Assembly (NCBI GenBank): GCA_002314565.1
Contig: DCGL01000082.1
Location: 1 to 15,677 of the forward strand
Direction: 5' to 3'
Length of the DNA: 15,677 bases
Origin: Clostridiales bacterium UBA1779
GTDB taxonomy: Bacteria; Bacillota; Clostridia; Oscillospirales; CAG-272
Of this stretch, positions 6,839 to 12,761 are shown one piece after another (within the stretch, counting starts at the first letter, position 1; every line of letters starts with the position of its first letter). A program made the translations under genes and the position numbers. The notes beneath the pieces are model-generated. The model did not search any database. It was not told where the DNA came from and saw only the letters and a program-made list of their open reading frames with translations.

Positions 6839-7699
6839 TTATTTGTTTTTTTCAGCCTTCCGGGCCTTTTGGGCCGCTTTTGCAGCATCTTCTTTTGCCA
6901 TCTTTTCGGGGGAAGTCATATGGTAAATCGGAATAAAGGGAACGAGAATAGGAGTGCTGTCTGCATATTTTTCATATTCGGGCTTTCCGCCGTAATGACG
7001 TATATGTCTCGTCTCAACTCTCTTCGCGCCGCTTATCATAATGAAAACGATGCAGACGTAGCCGAAGGCAACCACTGCCCACTGCGCACCCTTTACGGCA
7101 CCGATGGCGCTGACGACGGACCCTGTCCAGAAGAGAATTTCGCCGAAATAGTTCGGGCATCTGCAGAGCTTGTAAAGACCGTGCATGGCGGGCATATCCG
7201 GGTTGGTCTTTTTTTCTTCACTCTTCTGCTTATCCGCAAAGGCTTCCATAAGAATACCGATGGCAGAAATGGCAATACCGATATAAAGGGCAGGCTGTGA
7301 CGAGTTATGAGCTCCGTTTAGAATTCTGTACATGGGGGCGGATGACTGAGCTACGTAGAGAACGGCGAGGAAAATCCACATAAAGACGGCAACAAAAACG
7401 GGAACCTTAGCTTCTCCGCCGACCTCTTTGAGCTTTTCTCTGTACTGATTATTCTTAAGTTCACGTACAAGCAGAAAACCTCCGAGTCTGATGCCGTAGA
7501 TGATATACAAGAGGCAAAGCAGGATGACACCGACGCTCGCGTTTCCGCTGACAAGGGAATACACAAGCAATCCGGCGCCGATTCCGGCTGCAGCAAGACC
7601 GTATCCGACGGATAAGAACCATACGAAGCGGTAAAAGCCAATTGAGCAGCAGACGGCGCTGATTCCAAGAAAAATCAGGATTTCGGGTGAAAAGACCAT
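6839..7699 (-). CDS. DUF1295 / steroid 5-alpha-reductase-like membrane protein
   Basis: The 286-residue integral membrane protein has about six hydrophobic helices. Near the C-terminal third it has the DUF1295 signature GLYKLCRCPNYFGEILFWTG and then E-x-R...Y.....Y, which in the 3-oxo-5-alpha-steroid 4-dehydrogenase / isoprenylcysteine methyltransferase superfamily forms the cofactor site. The tail is a Lys/Ala-rich cytoplasmic helix. The start is the ATG at 7699, which shares one base with the TGA of the upstream SDR gene (TGATG), so the genes are translationally coupled; a GTG at 7711 is less likely. The family fits a membrane double-bond reductase, possibly NADPH-dependent, but the substrate (steroid-like, prenoid or fatty acyl) is unknown. 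Confidence 0.82.
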   Translation of the reverse strand: MVFSPEILIFLGISAVCCSIGFYRFVWFLSVGYGLAAAGIGAGLLVYSLVSGNASVGVILLCLLYIIYGIRLGGFLLVRELKNNQYREKLKEVGGEAKVPVFVAVFMWIFLAVLYVAQSSAPMYRILNGAHNSSQPALYIGIAISAIGILMEAFADKQKSEEKKTNPDMPAMHGLYKLCRCPNYFGEILFWTGSVVSAIGAVKGAQWAVVAFGYVCIVFIMISGAKRVETRHIRHYGGKPEYEKYADSTPILVPFIPIYHMTSPEKMAKEDAAKAAQKARKAEKNK

Positions 7700-8547
7700 C
7701 AGAATTTCCACCCTTTCTCATAAATCTCTTTGATATACGCTGCAAAGCTGCGCTTACCTGTCTTTACGCTTGCAACCATATCTTCCGTCATCGTCCATTT
7801 TCCGAACTTGATGACACCCTTTTTCCACTTCGGGCTCATAGCCACGATCAGATCAAACAAAAACGGAGGAGCAAATTTGATAACGGGCTCCTTGCCTGCT
7901 GCGGCAAAGAACATTTTTGCAATTTCTTCGTAGGTGTAGATTTCGGTTCCGCCGACGTCGTACTCCTTCTTATCATCCGTCATATGCTCAACGATGTAAT
8001 CGGCAAAGTCTCTCGTGTCGATGACGTTGCACTTTACGGGAGTCTTGGTCTTGAGAAGCGTGACCTTCCCTGCCTCGACCTTCGGCTGGAAGATATGGGC
8101 TGTGTCGTAGAAATATCCTGTCGGGCGGAAAATTGTGTACGTGATTCCGCATTTTCTCAGTTCTTCCTCAATCATCGCCTTGGCGTCAAGCATTGGAATG
8201 TGTCTTCCTTCTGATGCTTTGAGAACCGAGACGTATGCAAAGTTTTTGACTCCGGCACGAAGTGCTTCGTCAAGAAGATTCTTGTTTGCACCGTAGTCGA
8301 TATCGTAAGGAGTGAGCGTTTCAGAAGCCTTTGTAAGTCCCACTGTCGTTACGACGACGTCAACTCCGTCACATATGCCTTTTACGGCATCCTTATCTGT
8401 GAGGTTGATTTTCAGGGGGGTAAATCCCGTGAAATCCGGTTCTCCGGTTACAACGTCGGCGGCAATGACTTCATATCCTCCGTCAACGAGTGAATGCAGA
8501 ATGTCCGTTCCGAGGTGACCGAATGCACCGGCAAGTAATACTTTCAT
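7699..8547 (-). CDS. Atypical SDR (NmrA/NAD(P)-binding) oxidoreductase
   Basis: A 282-residue Rossmann-fold protein with the dinucleotide motif GAFGHLG at 7-13, an acidic residue after strand two (AADVV) and the segment TYTIFRPTGYFYD, typical of NmrA-like/atypical SDRs related to NDUFA9 and divinyl chlorophyllide reductase. The classical YxxxK pair is not evident; a lysine lies in DAKAMIEEEL, so it may reduce its substrate atypically or act as a sensor. It is cytoplasmic. The start is secured by AGGAGG (complement of 8557-8562) nine bases upstream. It is the first gene of a tight three-gene operon with a DUF1295 membrane protein and an unknown protein. Confidence 0.87.
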   Translation of the reverse strand: MKVLLAGAFGHLGTDILHSLVDGGYEVIAADVVTGEPDFTGFTPLKINLTDKDAVKGICDGVDVVVTTVGLTKASETLTPYDIDYGANKNLLDEALRAGVKNFAYVSVLKASEGRHIPMLDAKAMIEEELRKCGITYTIFRPTGYFYDTAHIFQPKVEAGKVTLLKTKTPVKCNVIDTRDFADYIVEHMTDDKKEYDVGGTEIYTYEEIAKMFFAAAGKEPVIKFAPPFLFDLIVAMSPKWKKGVIKFGKWTMTEDMVASVKTGKRSFAAYIKEIYEKGWKF

Positions 8548-8593
8548 GATTTTATTCCTCCTTGATAAATATATATGCGTTCATTTATTAACT

Positions 8594-8622
8594 ATTATAC
8601 ATTATCATTTGATATAATGCAA
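8594..8622 (-). promoter_or_regulatory. Probable promoter of SDR operon
   Basis: On the minus strand TTGCAT (8617-8622) and a perfect TATAAT (8594-8599) are 17 bases apart in very AT-rich DNA. The -10 is strong and the -35 only partly matches. The palindromic repeat at 8639-8667 lies immediately upstream. Confidence 0.6.
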
Positions 8623-8638
8623 TATAATGTTTTTCACA

Positions 8639-8667
8639 GATGACAAAAGAACCGTCCCTCTGTCATC
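8639..8667. repeat. Single copy of the GATGACA...TGTCATC palindromic repeat
   Basis: This 29-base stretch matches the unit at 1165-1192 at every base except one inserted T near the right end. Arms GATGACA (8639-8645) and TGTCATC (8661-8667) are complementary. Unlike the 1116-1198 element it is a single unit, not a head-to-head pair. It sits between the stop of the isomerase gene (8698) and the SDR promoter. Confidence 0.85.
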
Positions 8668-8697
8668 CGATTCCGGAAAATATAAAACTTTTTGTTT

Positions 8698-9468
8698 TTA
8701 CTCTTTCAGAGTGATGTTTTCCCTATAAAGTCTTTTGAACTCCTGCAAGGATTCAACACTGCCGAGAGTCGGACGATATTCAAGGCCGCAGGCACCTTTG
8801 TACCCGGCTTCATCTACCTTTTTGAATATATAATTGTAATCGTTTTCCCCGAACTGCAGTTCAATTCGTCCGGGGTGTCCGGCAGAATGCAGGTGGGCGA
8901 TACAGTCAAGATTGTTTACTATGCTCGGAATGATGTTCCCTTCCATCACCTGCTGATGGTAAATATCATAAACCACCTTAACCAGAGGATGGTTGACTTC
9001 GCGTATTATGTCAAAAGCCTCCGAAGACTTCCAAAGATAATACCCGGGGTGGTTAACTATTGTATTCAGGGGCTCAATCATAATCGTTACCCCGTATTTT
9101 TCAAGTATCGGAGCAGCTTCCTTTAGAGTTTGCACAATCGCTGAGTGCTGTTTTTCTCTCGCTTCTCCGGTATCGGGACCTACCTGGGTGATAAGTTTCC
9201 GGGCCCCGACCACGGCTGCCGCTTCACAGCTTTCCTTCAAACCGTTCAGCCAGTCCTGTCTGAAAGCCGGATCTGTCATTCTGAACTCACTCGTGCACAT
9301 ACTGAGCAATTCGACACCGCTTTTTTGGCAGGCCTTTCTGACAGCATTGAGATCAAGTTTTTTCCAGTTATATGTTTCCGCCGCATCAAATCCAAGTTCA
9401 CCTATAGTTTTTATTGCATCACAGAAATCACCTTTGAAAAAGCACGGCACGGGCACACAGATTCTCAT
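8698..9468 (-). CDS. Hydroxypyruvate isomerase-like sugar isomerase/epimerase (TIM barrel)
   Basis: The 256-residue protein belongs to the AP-endonuclease-2/xylose-isomerase-like TIM-barrel group and most resembles hydroxypyruvate isomerase (Hyi/OtnI). Visible signatures are the metal ligand in IEPLN, YDIYHQQVMEG, HSAGHPGRIEL followed by GENDYNYIF, and a closing metal Glu in CGLEYRPT. Such enzymes bind one divalent metal and interconvert small aldose/ketose acids; the exact sugar is uncertain. It is a complete single domain in the cytoplasm. AAAGGA lies eight bases before the ATG. It is the last gene of the leftward run from the toxin-antitoxin module, 73 bases behind the interrupted acyltransferase gene, so it may also have its own promoter. 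A 2-oxo-tetronate isomerase role is a reasonable alternative. Confidence 0.82.
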   Translation of the reverse strand: MRICVPVPCFFKGDFCDAIKTIGELGFDAAETYNWKKLDLNAVRKACQKSGVELLSMCTSEFRMTDPAFRQDWLNGLKESCEAAAVVGARKLITQVGPDTGEAREKQHSAIVQTLKEAAPILEKYGVTIMIEPLNTIVNHPGYYLWKSSEAFDIIREVNHPLVKVVYDIYHQQVMEGNIIPSIVNNLDCIAHLHSAGHPGRIELQFGENDYNYIFKKVDEAGYKGACGLEYRPTLGSVESLQEFKRLYRENITLKE

Positions 9469-9541
9469 TTCTTTTTTCCTTTGCTTTTAATTCTGATTTT
9501 TTAACAGGTTACAAGATAGTTCCGACGAATTCATGCGATAA

Positions 9542-10111
9542 TTATTTCTTGTTTCTTTCTCTTAGTTCGACCAGTTTTTCCACTCTCGGGCGGTTAAACC
9601 TTTGAATTGTGACAAAAAACAGGTCAATAAAACACGCGGCTATCGACGTCAGAATGAACGCAAACGGTTCACCGAACGGGATAATGAACAACAGCGGAAT
9701 GAATGACAAAATCATAATAATTCTGTGCACAAGTTCGGCTTGCATAACGTTATGAAGGAGTTCTCGCGGGGTCACCACAGAGAGATCAAACTGCTCCGGC
9801 TTTGCCGATTTTGCGTATTTAATCCATTTTTTAACCTTGAGTTTTCGGTACAGTTCTTCTTCAAATCAAAACAGATGAAACCCGAGTCTGTCTTTTGGGA
9901 ATTCCCTTTTGGCAAAAATCAGCGTAACTGTCTCACCTACGGCAATCCGCATCGTCAGATGATAAAATGTCGTAAGGCAGCTTATCGCCGTCGCATTCAT
10001 CCAGACTTTTTGGTATACGCGGTGCAGGATGAAAAACACAGCGGTCACTCCCCCCAGAAGCACCGTCAATAGTATCATTTTTACCAGTGTTCCCTTGGTT
10101 TTGTGTGTCAT
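9542..10111 (-). pseudogene. CrtO-like membrane acyltransferase interrupted by in-frame TGA
   Basis: Reading leftward from the ATG at 10111, the frame stays open to the TAA at 9542 except for one TGA at 9866-9868 (codon 82). No base shift is needed. Without the TGA the product would be 189 residues: two hydrophobic helices (about 10-60), a basic YRKLKVKKW segment just after the TGA, then QAELVHRIIMILSFIPLL and a last helix ending FVTIQRFNRPR. That arrangement fits the glycosyl-4,4'-diaponeurosporenoate acyltransferase (CrtO) family, membrane proteins that in Clostridia are often uncharacterised. I chose the ATG at 10111 over 10117 because AGAAGG then lies six bases upstream. It is 27 bases behind the racemase gene. 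Recent nonsense inactivation or a sequencing error are the main options. Confidence 0.8.
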
Positions 10112-10137
10112 TTTCATCCTTCTTATTTGCTTTTTAA

Positions 10138-10827
10138 TTATTCAATCGCTTTCTTTGCGGCGACGGTTGCATGAATAACCGTCGTATCATAGATTGGCAG
10201 AACTGAGTTTTCAGGTTTTACAAGCAGACCTATTTCGGTACATCCGAGTATTACAGCCTCAGCTCCCTTTGCCTTCAATTCGGCGATTACGCGAGAAAAT
10301 TCGTTTCTTGATTCGTCTTTTATCATACCGACACATAACTCGTCAAAGATAATGCGGTTTATTATTTCAATATCTTTTTCATCCGGAATCAGAACTTCAA
10401 AGCCTCGCGAAACGAGTCTCATTTTATAGAAATCCTGCGTCATAGTATATTTTGTCCCAAGCAGTCCGACCGTCTTTCGGCCGTCCTTTTCAAGTACGTC
10501 GGCTGTCGCTTCGGCTATATGAAGGACGGGGACTGAAACGCAGCTTTGAACCTGCTCAAAAACCTTGTGCATGGTGTTTGTGCATATCAGAATCAGGTCT
10601 GCCCCGCCGTTTTCGAGAACCTTTGCGGCTTCGCCGAGGATTTCACCGCTGCGTTCCCACTCACCCGAAGACTGGCATTTTTCTATCTCGTCAAATTCCA
10701 CACTGTAAAGGATAATCTTTGCGCTGTGAAGTCCGCCGAGTGTGTTCTTTACGTATTCGTTTATTATTGAGTAATACGGTATCGTGCTTTCCCAGCTCAT
10801 ACCGCCGATAAGTCCTATTATTTTCAT
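10138..10827 (-). CDS. Aspartate/glutamate racemase family protein
   Basis: The 229-residue PLP-independent racemase has the paired cysteines of the family: C82 in CTNTMH and C196 in GCTEIGLL. It also has the family N-terminus GLIGGMSWEST..YY, LGGLHSA at 30-35, and LLGTKYTM at 122-129. It should interconvert L- and D-aspartate or a related acidic amino acid in the cytoplasm. Length is normal and both catalytic cysteines are present. The ATG has AAGGAT ten bases upstream, lying over the end of the hepT gene, whose stop codon is only three bases before this start; the racemase is thus read from the toxin-antitoxin transcript or an unseen internal promoter. A 22-codon fragment of a second copy lies at 12473-12538. 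Confidence 0.92.
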   Translation of the reverse strand: MKIIGLIGGMSWESTIPYYSIINEYVKNTLGGLHSAKIILYSVEFDEIEKCQSSGEWERSGEILGEAAKVLENGGADLILICTNTMHKVFEQVQSCVSVPVLHIAEATADVLEKDGRKTVGLLGTKYTMTQDFYKMRLVSRGFEVLIPDEKDIEIINRIIFDELCVGMIKDESRNEFSRVIAELKAKGAEAVILGCTEIGLLVKPENSVLPIYDTTVIHATVAAKKAIE

Positions 10828-10830
10828 ATA

Positions 10831-11163
10831 TTATAAATCCTTGAGTTTATTATACATTTCGGGCATTCCGTTAATGACCGTGTCATATACAAATGACATG
10901 TCAACAAATCCATAATCATGAACAATCCGATTGCGCATACCTTTTATTGCAATCCACGGGACTTCCTTGTGATTTAATTTGAACGAATCTGACAATTTTG
11001 CGTTGTTCTCGGCAATCTGAATTATTCTGAACATTATTGAATCAACAAGCAATTGATTGCTCATTATTTCCTGTTCGCTCTTTCCCTTTGTATTATCAAT
11101 TACGAATTTCAGATCTTCTTTTATTTTTGCCAGATAGTATTCGTCGTTTTTAATGTTATCCAT
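10831..11163 (-). CDS. hepT: HepT-like HEPN-domain RNase toxin
   Basis: A 110-residue all-helical HEPN (DUF86) protein. The active-site motif RX4HXY is exact: R77, H82 and Y84 in RNRIVHDY. In characterised HepT-MntA pairs, the toxin cleaves RNA and the partner nucleotidyltransferase adds AMP groups to this tyrosine to silence it. The start codon lies inside the antitoxin gene (eight-base overlap), the usual tight coupling of these pairs. The protein is of normal length with no missing active-site residue, so it is predicted functional. Base composition is more AT-rich than the metabolic genes around it, consistent with acquisition. Downstream, the racemase starts three bases after its stop. 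Confidence 0.9.
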   Translation of the reverse strand: MDNIKNDEYYLAKIKEDLKFVIDNTKGKSEQEIMSNQLLVDSIMFRIIQIAENNAKLSDSFKLNHKEVPWIAIKGMRNRIVHDYGFVDMSFVYDTVINGMPEMYNKLKDL

Positions 11164-11626
11164 AGATTTTCACCCCGTATTTCAAAATTTCTTGCACCAA
11201 GACGGGATTATTTGCCAGTTGTGTCACATCTAAGAGATCAACCTTTTTCTTGAGTTTTTCTCTGAGGACTTCAACCAATTCATAAAACACAAGACCGTTA
11301 ACCGGCATAGAAATTAACAGATCAACGTCGCTTCCCTCAGTCTCTTTACCTTTTGAATATGAGCCGAACAAATAACAATATTCTACAGGATATTTTCCAA
11401 ACACATCTGAACAGATTATTCTGATTTGTTCAACAGTCAATAATCCATGTTCTTCGTCAATGGAACCAAACTCAGCCAATTTTTCAACAATTAATTGGTA
11501 CTTTATCGGATTAACCGATGCTTCATTGGCCTCATATCTTTTATATGTGCGAAGCGGAATACCAAGATATTCTGCACACTTTTTCTGAGTTAGTCCCTTC
11601 TCTTGTCTGGTCTGCCTTATTGTCAT
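11156..11626 (-). CDS. mntA: XRE-HTH/MntA nucleotidyltransferase antitoxin
   Basis: A 156-residue fusion of an N-terminal XRE-type helix-turn-helix (about 3-50, MTIRQTRQEKGLTQKKCAEYLG) to a minimal nucleotidyltransferase domain with an exact GSX10DXD motif (G88-S89...D100, D102). In the HepT-MntA family this domain AMPylates the toxin's tyrosine; the fused HTH adds DNA binding, suggesting self-regulation. I start it at the ATG at 11626, which has AGGTGGTG (complement of 11633-11640) just upstream and a consensus promoter 23 bases further; the frame extends to 11731 but that part overlaps the promoter and operators. It overlaps hepT by eight bases. AT-rich composition suggests transfer. Confidence 0.9.
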   Translation of the reverse strand: MTIRQTRQEKGLTQKKCAEYLGIPLRTYKRYEANEASVNPIKYQLIVEKLAEFGSIDEEHGLLTVEQIRIICSDVFGKYPVEYCYLFGSYSKGKETEGSDVDLLISMPVNGLVFYELVEVLREKLKKKVDLLDVTQLANNPVLVQEILKYGVKIYG

Positions 11627-11648
11627 AATAATCACCACCTCGATGATA

Positions 11649-11677
11649 ATTATATCATATTGGCACTTTATTGTCAA
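11649..11677 (-). promoter_or_regulatory. Consensus promoter of toxin-antitoxin operon
   Basis: On the minus strand TTGACA (11672-11677) and TATAAT (11649-11654) are exactly 17 bases apart. The spacer contains an operator half-site (11661-11666). Predicted transcription starts near 11642, giving a very short leader before the ATG at 11626. Confidence 0.85.
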
Positions 11678-11754
11678 CACATTGGTGCCATTTTGGCACC
11701 ATCCCCAAATTACCAGGTGTCGTTTTGGCACTTATAAATAAACGCATAGTGCCA
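11661..11754. promoter_or_regulatory. Operator array of TGGCAC/GTGCCA half-sites
   Basis: Five copies of one hexamer lie in 94 bases: TGGCAC at 11661-11666, 11694-11699 and 11726-11731, and its complement GTGCCA at 11685-11690 and 11749-11754. Two form a tight palindrome, TGGTGCCA (11683-11690), three bases, TGGCACCA (11694-11701), just upstream of the -35. Two form a wider pair, TGGCACT/AGTGCCA (11726-11732 and 11748-11754). One sits in the promoter spacer. The likely binder is the HTH of the adjacent antitoxin. Confidence 0.75.
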
Positions 11755-11892
11755 TTACGACATAAATTTTACCGTATTCCATTATGTTTGTCAGTGATTT
11801 TCCTTTGATTGGCGTTTTGGACACAAATTGTTAACCTCGCTTGTGCCTGCGATTGGTAAAATGGGCATGTGGGGATAACATGGGGACGGCGC

Positions 11893-11921
11893 TTGACATA
11901 TGGCCCGTCATTCACTATAAT
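11893..11921 (+). promoter_or_regulatory. Consensus promoter of P-loop kinase gene, within a 9-bp inverted repeat
   Basis: TTGACA (11893-11898) and TATAAT (11916-11921) are 17 bases apart. The whole promoter lies inside an inverted repeat: TTGACATAT (11893-11901) is the exact complement of ATATGTCAA (11922-11930). A protein binding that dyad would cover both promoter boxes. Confidence 0.85.
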
Positions 11922-11968
11922 ATATGTCAAAAATCGGCCGTCTGCCGGATTAAAAAAGGAGCTGAAAA

Positions 11969-12469
11969 ATGAAACCTCTGTATCTCATCGGCGGTACTAT
12001 GGGCGTCGGAAAAACCACCGTCTGCCAAGAACTGAAAAAGAAGCTTCCGCGTGCCGTTTTCCTGGATGGAGACTGGTGTTGGGATGCCGATCCGTTTCAG
12101 GTGACCGAAGAAACCAAGATCATGGTTCTGGAAAATATATGCTTTTTGTTAAATCAGTTTCTGCGTTGTTCCGCTTACGAAAATGTGATTTTCTGTTGGG
12201 TTATGCACGAGCAGTCCATAATTGATTCCATTACGGATAAGCTGAACCTTTCCGGCTGCCGTGTGAACCCCATCTCGTTGATTTGCAGCGAGGAAACGCT
12301 CCGTATGCGTTTGCAGAAGGATATTGATGCCGGCATACGAAACCCGGACATTATAGACAGAAGCATTGCCCGTATTCCGCTTTATCAGAAGCTGAATACT
12401 GCCAAAATTTCAACAGATAACAAAACCGTAAGCGAAATTGCCGAAGAAATTTGTGTTATTATGAAATAA
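11969..12469 (+). CDS. Small P-loop nucleotide/metabolite kinase-like ATPase
   Basis: The 166-residue protein has a clear Walker A, GGTMGVGKTT at 8-17, next to an extreme N-terminal beta strand (PLYLI), as in AAA_33-type and shikimate/chloramphenicol-kinase-like phosphotransferases. A conserved-looking FLDGDWCWDADPF at 31-43 fits the substrate-binding loop of this group, and a basic stretch around RMRLQKDIDAGIRNPDIIDRSIARI resembles a lid. It is cytoplasmic and of normal length for a one-domain kinase. AAGGAG (11956-11961) lies seven bases before the ATG. It is divergent from the antitoxin gene and has its own consensus promoter. Substrate is unknown; a resistance or salvage kinase are both possible. 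Its stop codon is three bases from a racemase gene fragment. Confidence 0.8.
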   Translation: MKPLYLIGGTMGVGKTTVCQELKKKLPRAVFLDGDWCWDADPFQVTEETKIMVLENICFLLNQFLRCSAYENVIFCWVMHEQSIIDSITDKLNLSGCRVNPISLICSEETLRMRLQKDIDAGIRNPDIIDRSIARIPLYQKLNTAKISTDNKTVSEIAEEICVIMK

Positions 12470-12472
12470 CAG

Positions 12473-12538
12473 GATTACTGAGTAATACGGTTTCGTGCTC
12501 TGCCGGCTAATTCCACCGAAAAATCCTATTGTTTTCAT
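12473..12538 (-). pseudogene. Truncated second copy of the racemase 5' end
   Basis: On the minus strand, starting at the ATG at 12538, the first 22 codons read MKTIGFFGGISRQSTKPYYSVI, against MKIIGLIGGMSWESTIPYYSII of the intact racemase. By eye about 54 of 66 bases agree. The similarity stops three bases from the stop codon of the convergent kinase gene; the frame then runs uselessly through the kinase antisense. No ribosome binding site precedes it. Confidence 0.85.
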
Positions 12539-12603
12539 CTTTGTTTTCTCTTATGCATATTAAACCCCGGCCGGTATAACCAAACATAAAAAATATCAAC
12601 CTA

Positions 12604-12638
12604 TTCCCCAATGTTAACGTTTTTATTGTTTTGGGGAA
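12604..12638. repeat. 8-bp inverted repeat in kinase-rlmD gap
   Basis: TTCCCCAA (12604-12611) and TTGGGGAA (12631-12638) are exact complements around a 19-base AT-rich loop. It lacks a following T-run, so terminator function for the kinase transcript is uncertain. Confidence 0.5.
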
Positions 12639-12702
12639 CGGATTTCTTGTTAATCATTTGAATACTATGTCACGACACCATTTCCCCGCATTAATATTTT
12701 TA

Positions 12703-12748
12703 CCGGACTTTGTTTTCCACAACAACTCGTGGAGTACACAAAGCCCGG
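12703..12748. terminator. Hairpin at the end of the rlmD transcript
   Basis: CCGGACTTTGT (12703-12713) pairs with ACAAAGCCCGG (12738-12748) with one mismatch, and an inner stem TCCAC (12716-12720)/GTGGA (12729-12733) closes an eight-base loop. It lies 14 bases past the leftward rlmD stop. On the minus strand it is not followed by a clear T-tract, so it could be a stability hairpin or a repeat rather than a true intrinsic terminator. Confidence 0.55.
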
Positions 12749-12761
12749 TTATTACTTGTTG

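Noticed and set aside
9866..9868. TGA as a selenocysteine codon or reassigned codon in the CrtO-like gene
   Set aside because: No convincing SECIS-type hairpin follows the TGA, the family is not known for selenocysteine at this place, and TGA ends other genes here (1211, 7699), while TGG is used for Trp.
9542..10117. Two separate small membrane-protein genes (9866-10117 and 9542-9778)
   Set aside because: They are in the same frame with no stop between them other than the TGA, the intervening sequence translates into family-like residues (EELYRKLKVKKW), and the second has only a GTG start without a good ribosome binding site.
11627..11731. N-terminal extension of the antitoxin
   Set aside because: It would be encoded by the promoter and operator DNA; the HTH domain begins cleanly at the ATG at 11626.
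11873..11892. Another copy of the GGGGACGG palindromic repeat upstream of the kinase
   Set aside because: Only a short ATGGGGACGG match without the GATGACA/TGTCATC arms, so too little to call.
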